Positions 7,340 through 11,669 of a stretch of 11,669 nucleotides of DNA are shown here, in pieces. The notes under the pieces are model-generated. The model was not told the origin of the DNA. It saw nothing but the letters and a program-made list of their open reading frames with translations, and did no database searches. The DNA lies in NCBI GenBank assembly GCA_031550915.1, contig JAVBOF010000113.1:1-11669 (forward strand). Reading direction: 5' to 3'. Every line of letters begins with the position of its first letter. The stretch's first letter is position 1. A program made the translations under genes and the position numbers. This DNA comes from JAVBOF01 sp031550915. Its GTDB lineage: Bacteria > Bacillota > Clostridia > Christensenellales > MGBC116941.

Positions 7340-8423
7340 CAGCGTATTTTTTTGCCTCTCCTTCGTCAAGATCCTCCAAAACCAGATTGAACGAATGGAT
7401 AGCAACCTCCAGCATATCGTCCTCCGGCTCTATGGTCGTCAGCCTTTGCAGGGCCAAACCAGGGGCACGGACTATCTTGGTAACGATATTATCGTACTTG
7501 GCGGCTATTTTTAACACTTCATATGAAATACCAGCAACGATTGGAAGCAATATTATGCGTGAAAGTATACGCAGATACCAGTTTGGGCTCCAACCAAGCA
7601 AGGAGAAAAAAACTATACTTATTACCATGACCAAAAACATATAGTTGGTTCCACAGCGCGGGTGCAGCCTGCTGAATTTGCGTGCGTTTTCTATAGACAG
7701 ATCCGCTTCGTGTTCATAACATGATATTACTTTATGCTCGGCTCCGTGATACATCCAAACCCTGCGGATATCCTTCATCAATCGTACACCTACCAGATAG
7801 CCAAGGAAGACAAGAAGGCGTATCAGGCCTTCGATAATATTCATAACTATGCTTTGTCCTATATGAGGGCGCAAGAGATTAGCGAGAAAAGTTGGCAAAA
7901 CTATAAAAAGTCCGACGGATATTATTATGGCAAGCGGAACGACTACCCATGTCGGGATATCGAACTCTTCTTCATCTTTTTTGTCTTTGCCTTTTTCTTT
8001 TTTCTTTTTTATATTGTCATCTGCAGCTATAACCGTCTCGATTACAGTGGATTCACCCGGGTTTATCGAGGTATCTAAGGTTTTGTCTTCGGATACTTCG
8101 TCTGACGGTACCATATCGGATGGCAATACGGCTGTGGCTTCGGAAAAATTCGTACTGTCCGCCTTGTTTTTATTCGTGCCCAGATACATATCCATGGCAT
8201 CGGTCATTACACGCATGCCCAAAACAAGCATTTCTACAAAATTGGCAACTCCGCGGATAACGGGTATCCCCCAGAATTTAACCCGCTTTGTTATTGAAAC
8301 GTGCTCCTTAAAAGTAGAGACGAGCTCCCCTTGTTCGTTCCTTACGGTTATGGCATATTTCTTCGGCGCTTTCATCATAACGCCTTCAATAACGGCTTGG
8401 CCGCCGATAACACTCTTTCTCAT
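7323..8423 (-). CDS. DUF1385 family membrane protein (YqhQ-like)
   Basis: Conserved membrane protein of unknown function, related to Bacillus subtilis YqhQ. It has 366 residues. The start MRKSVIGGQAVIEGVMM carries the family signature (GGQAVIEGVMM, 7-17). HGAEHK (226-231) and HPRCGTN (254-260) are conserved polar motifs that could bind metal, but that is inference. Hydrophobic segments at about 159-180, 192-213, 261-278 and 287-306 suggest four membrane spans, with a soluble N-terminal part. Between about 83 and 155 lies a low-complexity Ser/Thr/acidic stretch ending in a Lys-rich run (KKKKEKGKDKKDEEEF) that looks longer than usual for the family. GAAAGGA before the ATG is a good ribosome site, and a candidate promoter lies upstream. 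The gene leads the DUF1385-prmC-tyrS-yigZ unit. Confidence 0.9.
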   Translation of the reverse strand: MRKSVIGGQAVIEGVMMKAPKKYAITVRNEQGELVSTFKEHVSITKRVKFWGIPVIRGVANFVEMLVLGMRVMTDAMDMYLGTNKNKADSTNFSEATAVLPSDMVPSDEVSEDKTLDTSINPGESTVIETVIAADDNIKKKKEKGKDKKDEEEFDIPTWVVVPLAIIISVGLFIVLPTFLANLLRPHIGQSIVMNIIEGLIRLLVFLGYLVGVRLMKDIRRVWMYHGAEHKVISCYEHEADLSIENARKFSRLHPRCGTNYMFLVMVISIVFFSLLGWSPNWYLRILSRIILLPIVAGISYEVLKIAAKYDNIVTKIVRAPGLALQRLTTIEPEDDMLEVAIHSFNLVLEDLDEGEAKKYADEINA

Positions 8424-8457
8424 GGCGATCCTTTCAGTATTTCACACTACAGGCAAT

Positions 8458-8475
8458 AGTATAACATAAAAAAAA
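8458..8475 (-). promoter_or_regulatory. Candidate extended -10 promoter of the DUF1385 gene
   Basis: On the minus strand T8 is followed by ATG TTATACT, giving TGT-TATACT, an extended -10 element, 34 bases before the ATG at 8423. I see no good -35 box at 16-18 bp; the T tract occupies the spacer. The same block precedes rpmE with a perfect TATAAT. It lies just after the rpmE terminator, as expected for a new transcription unit. Confidence 0.5.
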
Positions 8476-8482
8476 GCTATAT

Positions 8483-8514
8483 AAAACAAAACAGATTAGA
8501 CAATGCCTAATCTG
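8483..8514 (-). terminator. Rho-independent terminator after rpmE
   Basis: Read on the minus strand, CAGATTAG, loop, CTAATCTG forms a perfect 8-bp stem, extended by one G-U pair, with a short loop, followed by TTTTGTTTT. It begins 19 bp after the rpmE stop and separates rpmE from the DUF1385 unit. This makes rpmE a likely single-gene transcript. Confidence 0.88.
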
Positions 8515-8533
8515 CGTTTCGTTGTTTGTATGG

Positions 8534-8731
8534 TTACATTCCGTATCTCTTTTTGAAACGGTCAACACGTCCGCCGGTGTCCACCAGCTTTTGTTTTCCG
8601 GTAAAGAACGGATGGCATTTAGAGCATATCTCTATTTTAATATCTTTCTTTACGGAGCCGGTTTCAAAAGTTTCTCCGCAAGCGCATTTAACCGTCGCCG
8701 GACCATAATCCGGATGAATATTATCTTTCAT
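8534..8731 (-). CDS. rpmE: 50S ribosomal protein L31, zinc-binding type
   Basis: Component of the large ribosomal subunit near the central protuberance, contacting the small subunit. The protein has 65 residues, typical of the zinc form. It begins MKDNIHPDYGP and carries four cysteines as CAC (16 and 18) and CSKC (36 and 39), the zinc-ribbon set of the C+ type. Zinc-free paralogues used during zinc starvation lack these cysteines. HPFFTGKQKLVDTGGRVDRF is the conserved C-terminal block. AGAGGTG upstream of the ATG is a good ribosome site. The gene has its own extended -10 promoter and terminator. Position next to DUF1385-prmC matches many Firmicute genomes. Confidence 0.98.
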   Translation of the reverse strand: MKDNIHPDYGPATVKCACGETFETGSVKKDIKIEICSKCHPFFTGKQKLVDTGGRVDRFKKRYGM

Positions 8732-8764
8732 GCTAACACCTCTGTAGTTTAAGTCGCAAAGAAC

Positions 8765-8782
8765 ATTATAACATAAAAAAAA
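8765..8782 (-). promoter_or_regulatory. Extended -10 promoter of rpmE
   Basis: The minus strand reads T8-ATG-TTATAAT, giving TGT followed by a consensus TATAAT at 8770-8765. It lies 33 bases before the rpmE ATG, so the leader would be roughly 25 nt. No clear TTGACA-like -35 box is visible at 16-18 bp, which fits an extended -10 promoter. The T8-ATGTTATA block is repeated exactly upstream of the DUF1385 gene. Confidence 0.65.
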
Positions 8783-8804
8783 TCATTTGCACCACTTTTT
8801 GTAT

Positions 8805-9341
8805 TTAATCCGAAATCGGGCACCTTGAGACCGGTATATATTTCAATTCCCCGCCGATCCTGGTACTCTGCATCAAAACAAGCTCATCGCACAACCAAGG
8901 GCATGGGGAGGTTTTTATATTTGGCATAACAGTTATATTTGGCTTTCGTAAAAGCGTTATATGCGGTGAGAAATTTTTTGGCTCACCCGGCCAGCCGTAC
9001 GATGAAATCGCACTTGAAAGCCTGTTATGCAAAAGTACAAGACCGGGGCTTTCTACGCCTGTCCAAATTATGCCGCTTCTTTCAAAAAATCCTATTTCGC
9101 CAAGGCTTGCGTCAAAACTCTCCATATTGCACGCCATATTCATAGCATGGTCTATATCAACGATCCTGTCCGGGGTGGCGTCTCCAAGGAATATCATAGT
9201 AATGTGCAGGTTATCCCTTGCTGTATAATTGCCGGTATACCCCAAAGAACGCATCTCCTCCTGCTGGGTCACAAGCTTTTTTCTTGCCTCTTTGCCAGGC
9301 ATCACCGCCAGAAAAAGGCGCATAGACCTGATATCCTTCAT
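8805..9341 (-). CDS. thpR: RNA 2',3'-cyclic phosphodiesterase (2H family, LigT-like)
   Basis: Member of the 2H phosphoesterase superfamily; ThpR/LigT proteins open 2',3'-cyclic phosphates on RNA ends. It has 178 residues, normal for the family. The two catalytic HxTx motifs are present as LHITMIF (His46) and SPHITLLR (His127). The start MRLFLAV is the typical family opening but is residue 7 here. The ATG at 9341 shares a base with the stop of the upstream small gene (TGATG), suggesting coupling. The inner ATG at 9323 has AAGGAT upstream and would give the more usual N-terminus. Either is possible. The true RNA substrate in this organism cannot be read from sequence. Confidence 0.9.
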   Translation of the reverse strand: MKDIRSMRLFLAVMPGKEARKKLVTQQEEMRSLGYTGNYTARDNLHITMIFLGDATPDRIVDIDHAMNMACNMESFDASLGEIGFFERSGIIWTGVESPGLVLLHNRLSSAISSYGWPGEPKNFSPHITLLRKPNITVMPNIKTSPCPWLCDELVLMQSTRIGGELKYIPVSRCPISD

Positions 9342-9574
9342 CAGCCTTTTATTAGGAAATCAAGCAGCTTTGCGGTGTCTTCGGGCTCGGATATTATAAG
9401 ATCGACGTCTTTGATCTTTGCTTCGTCGAACATCTGCGTTATTGCAATATACTGGCAAAGTGTGGATTTCAGGTTTAGCCTGTCTCCTTCGGATGTTACC
9501 AGCTCTACGCTGCCCTTGCATTTCTGTATCGTATCAAAAAAGCCTTTGACATTAGAAATATTTTTGATTTTCAT
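9341..9574 (-). CDS. Small HPr-fold-like protein lacking the active-site histidine
   Basis: A 77-residue protein with a strong ribosome site (AGGAGAT, spacing about 7). I do not recognise a named gene, but the sequence can be laid by eye on HPr, the PTS phosphocarrier. The piece GSVELVTSEGDRLNLKSTL matches the HPr region around Ser46 (NLKSIM), placing Ser37 at that position. DVDLIISEPEDTAKLLDFL matches the last strand and helix. With one inserted residue the active-site His15 falls on Asn5 and Arg17 on Ser7, so phosphotransfer from Enzyme I should be impossible. Clostridial genomes hold other small His-less HPr-like proteins of unknown role. Its stop overlaps the thpR start by one base, so the two are probably co-translated. 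The protein is clearly expressed-looking; the fold call is moderate. Confidence 0.8.
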   Translation of the reverse strand: MKIKNISNVKGFFDTIQKCKGSVELVTSEGDRLNLKSTLCQYIAITQMFDEAKIKDVDLIISEPEDTAKLLDFLIKG

Positions 9575-9580
9575 ATTATG

Positions 9581-9587
9581 ATCTCCT
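9581..9587 (-). promoter_or_regulatory. Ribosome binding site of the 77-residue HPr-like gene
   Basis: Read on the minus strand, AGGAGAT within AGAGGAGAT lies about 7 bases before the ATG at 9574. It is one of the strongest sites in the window and supports this short gene as real. Confidence 0.8.
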
Positions 9588-9626
9588 CTTTCTTTTGGGA
9601 CATATATTAAAAATTAATGTACCGAA

Positions 9627-10793
9627 CTATTTAGACATCTCGTAAATTTTAACCAGATCGTCATGCCTTAGCTTCACAAAATTACCAAGTACACCTTCGA
9701 AGTTTTTGAGCTCATTTTCAGCCATCTCTGCGTATCTGTTGTCAGTTATTCCGGCATCCCTCAATGTTATCGGCATATCGATAGAACGAAGGTAATCCTG
9801 AAAACGCTGTATACCTTCCATTGCCATAGCGAGCTTATCCGCACTCTCCTCGACGCCGAATATCTCGTTTGCAAACATGGCAAACCTTTCAGGGTTGTGT
9901 CCGCAGGTGTATTTCATCCAATTTGGGAAAATTATCGCCAATCCGGCGCCATGCGCTATACCATAGTTCAGGCTCAGCTCATGCTCTATTCTGTGGGAAG
10001 CCCAGTCGCCTATTCTGCCGCAGGAAAGCGAATTATCGTGGGCTATTTTACAGGCATACATTATCTCCGCGCGCGCATCATAATCATTTGGGTTGCGCAG
10101 CACCACTGGGGTGAAACTTACGAGCGTTTTCACGACTGAAAGACAAAGCCTGTCCGAAAGATAGGTGTTAACGGAATTTGTAAAGAATCTTTCCAAAACA
10201 TGGCATATCGCATCCGAGGTGCCTGCCGCGGTTTGATACGGCGGCAACGTAAAGGATAACTCCGGGTTAAGTATAGAAAAAGTGGGATAGCCAAGACGCG
10301 TGGAACAGCCCATTTTCATATTGGTTTCATTGTTTTGTATAACTATGGAATCGCTAGATTCAGAGCCTGTGCCGGGTAAAGTCATTATGCATCCAATTGG
10401 CAGAGCTTGCTTTGGAGTGCCTTTGCGTGTGAAAAAATCCCAAAAATCGCCGTCATGTTTTGCACCAATGGCAATTGCTTTGGCCGAATCTAAAACACTT
10501 CCCCCGCCAACGCCAAGAACCAGGCCGATATCATGCTTCTTACATATAGCGATGCCTTCGTATACCAGCGTATGTACTGGGTTTGGCTGAACTCCGCCAA
10601 GCTCGAAATATTCTACGCCTGCTTCATTAAGCGAGGCTATGACCTTATCATACAGTCCGTTTGCTTTTATGCTGCCTCCGCCATAATGCAAGAGTACTTT
10701 TTTTGCATATTCGGCGCAAAGCTTGCCGACTTTCAATTCGGTATCCTTCCCAAAGACTATTCTGGTAGGATTTGAATAATTAAAATTTTCCAT
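9627..10793 (-). CDS. Iron-dependent alcohol dehydrogenase (YqhD/BdhA-like)
   Basis: Group III (iron-containing) alcohol dehydrogenase, interconverting aldehydes or ketones and alcohols with NAD(P)H in the cytoplasm. The length of 388 residues is typical. MENFNYSNPTRIVFGKDTE is the YqhD/BdhA-type start. GVGGGSVLDSAKAIA (94-108) is the nucleotide-binding loop, and TLPGTGSESSDSIVI follows. Metal ligands fall on Asp194, His198, His267 and His281, the same numbers reported for Escherichia coli YqhD. This subgroup usually prefers NADPH and often acts on butyraldehyde or toxic short aldehydes, but substrate cannot be fixed from sequence. The ATG lies 18 bp after the gyrA stop with only a weak ribosome site (AGAGG), so it is probably read with gyrA. 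No missing residues are visible. Confidence 0.93.
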   Translation of the reverse strand: MENFNYSNPTRIVFGKDTELKVGKLCAEYAKKVLLHYGGGSIKANGLYDKVIASLNEAGVEYFELGGVQPNPVHTLVYEGIAICKKHDIGLVLGVGGGSVLDSAKAIAIGAKHDGDFWDFFTRKGTPKQALPIGCIMTLPGTGSESSDSIVIQNNETNMKMGCSTRLGYPTFSILNPELSFTLPPYQTAAGTSDAICHVLERFFTNSVNTYLSDRLCLSVVKTLVSFTPVVLRNPNDYDARAEIMYACKIAHDNSLSCGRIGDWASHRIEHELSLNYGIAHGAGLAIIFPNWMKYTCGHNPERFAMFANEIFGVEESADKLAMAMEGIQRFQDYLRSIDMPITLRDAGITDNRYAEMAENELKNFEGVLGNFVKLRHDDLVKIYEMSK

Positions 10794-10811
10794 GCTCAGC
10801 CTCTGCCCCCT

Positions 10812-11669
10812 TTATTCTTCTTCGCTTGTTACAGTTGATTCCGTCTCTGGCTCAAAATCAGACTCAGTTCCTTCGCTTTCCTCAACTTCGTCTTCTTCAT
10901 CGCTCTTTGCAACAGGAGTTATACTGACAACGCTGGTTCCTTCGCCAAGCCTCATAAGCTTTACGCCCTGGGTGCTTCTGCCGCTCGTGGATATCGTTTC
11001 AACTCCTATCCGTATGACCGTGCCTGCGTCGCTGATAAGCATGAGATCCTCAAAACCTTCAACTACCAGTAAAGTTACCATATCGCCAGTCTTTGCGGTC
11101 AGCTGCATGGTTTTAATGCCAATTCCGCCGCGCGTCTGCATTCGGTATTCTTCTATCGGAGTCATTTTTCCGAACCCGTTTTCGGATATGGCGAGCACCT
11201 TGCTGTTCTCGCCGGTTTTCTCCATAGCAACGACTTCATCCCCACGCCTCAGTGATATGCCCCTGACGCCCATTGCGCCACGGCCCATAGAACGAACATC
11301 AGTTTCGTTAAAGTGTATGCTGCTGCCCTTCTTAGTGCCGACAAGTATGTTATCCTTGCCGTCTGTCATCAGTACGCGTAAAAGCTCATCCCCTTCGTTA
11401 AGGGTTATAGCGATCAAGCCGCCCTTACGGATATTCTGGAACTCGGAAAGAGGGGTCTTTTTTATCGTTCCATTACGTGTGGCCATAACAAGGAAGCGGT
11501 TTTCAGTGTATTCTTCCACGGGGAATATAGCGGTCACCTTCTCGCCGCCCATAAGCTGCAGAAGGTTAACGATAGCTGTTCCCTTAGCCTGCCTTCCGGC
11601 CTCGGGTATCTCGTAGCATTTCATGCGGTATACCCTTCCCATATTCGTAAAGAAAAGGATGAATTTGTG
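10812..11669 (-). CDS. gyrA: DNA gyrase subunit A, C-terminal domain (5'-truncated)
   Basis: The gene runs off the right edge; 285 C-terminal residues are visible. They cover most of the beta-pinwheel that wraps DNA so that gyrase can introduce negative supercoils. Blade motifs are clear: FILFFTNMGRVYRMKCYEIP at the edge, MATRNGTIKKTPLSEF, VGTKKGSSIHFNETDVRSMG, ISENGFGKMTPIEEY and ISDAGTVIRIGVETISTSGR. The last blade (STQGVKLMRLGEG) is typical of GyrA. The breakage-reunion domain and the GyrA box are outside the window. After the pinwheel comes an acidic Ser/Thr-rich tail of about 30-35 residues, 16 of the last 30 being Asp or Glu. The frame is open to base 11669, so the ATG at 11642 is internal. 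Confidence 0.96.
   Translation of the reverse strand, partial: HKFILFFTNMGRVYRMKCYEIPEAGRQAKGTAIVNLLQLMGGEKVTAIFPVEEYTENRFLVMATRNGTIKKTPLSEFQNIRKGGLIAITLNEGDELLRVLMTDGKDNILVGTKKGSSIHFNETDVRSMGRGAMGVRGISLRRGDEVVAMEKTGENSKVLAISENGFGKMTPIEEYRMQTRGGIGIKTMQLTAKTGDMVTLLVVEGFEDLMLISDAGTVIRIGVETISTSGRSTQGVKLMRLGEGTSVVSITPVAKSDEEDEVEESEGTESDFEPETESTVTSEEE

Noticed and set aside
7340..7405. Upstream in-frame start that would lengthen PrmC by 22 residues
   Set aside because: The extra residues lie inside the DUF1385 coding region and do not resemble the PrmC N-terminus; the ATG at 7339 gives the normal length.
8783..8804. Terminator after thpR
   Set aside because: No stem of useful strength is visible before the T tract; the T tract is better explained as part of the rpmE promoter block.
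9575..9626. Possible terminator or promoter between the alcohol dehydrogenase and the HPr-like gene
   Set aside because: The only inverted repeat (ATTAA/TTAAT, about 9607-9619) is a 5-bp A/T stem, too weak to call, and no paired -35/-10 boxes are convincing.
10792..11616. Open plus-strand frame of 274 codons antisense to gyrA
   Set aside because: Shadow of the GyrA C-terminal domain; low-complexity Ser/Pro/Leu-rich translation without recognisable domains.

Overview
The window looks like chromosomal core DNA from a low-to-middle-GC Firmicute, most likely a member of the Clostridia. The evidence is a bacterial V-type ATPase operon, the rpmE / DUF1385 / prmC gene block common in Firmicutes, strong AGGAGG-type ribosome binding sites, and Firmicute-like protein sequences throughout. 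I cannot name a genus from sequence alone. There is no sign of a mobile element, CRISPR array, rRNA or tRNA.

Left part (1-4608, plus strand): the 3' half of a V-type ATPase operon in the order C (5'-truncated), F, A, B, D. The genes overlap or abut, so they are probably translationally coupled. A Rho-independent terminator at 4587-4608 closes the operon. These subunits form the soluble V1 motor (A3B3 catalytic head, D-F rotor) and its connection to the membrane ring (C). The membrane subunits that fix ion specificity lie outside the window to the left.

Middle part (4614-8423, minus strand): DUF1385 membrane protein, prmC, tyrS and yigZ, read right to left and tightly packed. They converge on the V-ATPase operon with only 67 bp between the two stop codons. 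rpmE lies just upstream (8534-8731) with its own extended -10 promoter and terminator. This part is dominated by translation functions: ribosomal protein L31, release-factor methylation, tyrosyl-tRNA charging and an IMPACT-family protein.

Right part (8805-11669, minus strand): the 3' end of gyrA, an iron-dependent alcohol dehydrogenase 18 bp after it, a 77-residue protein that looks like an HPr fold without the phosphorylatable histidine, and thpR (2H-family RNA phosphodiesterase).

Most of the window is ordinary housekeeping DNA. I do not see a new multi-gene system. The best second-look items are the HPr-like protein lacking its active-site histidine, an exact 16-bp block shared by the rpmE and DUF1385 promoters, the tyrS-yigZ start/stop overlap, and the charged linker in the DUF1385 protein.
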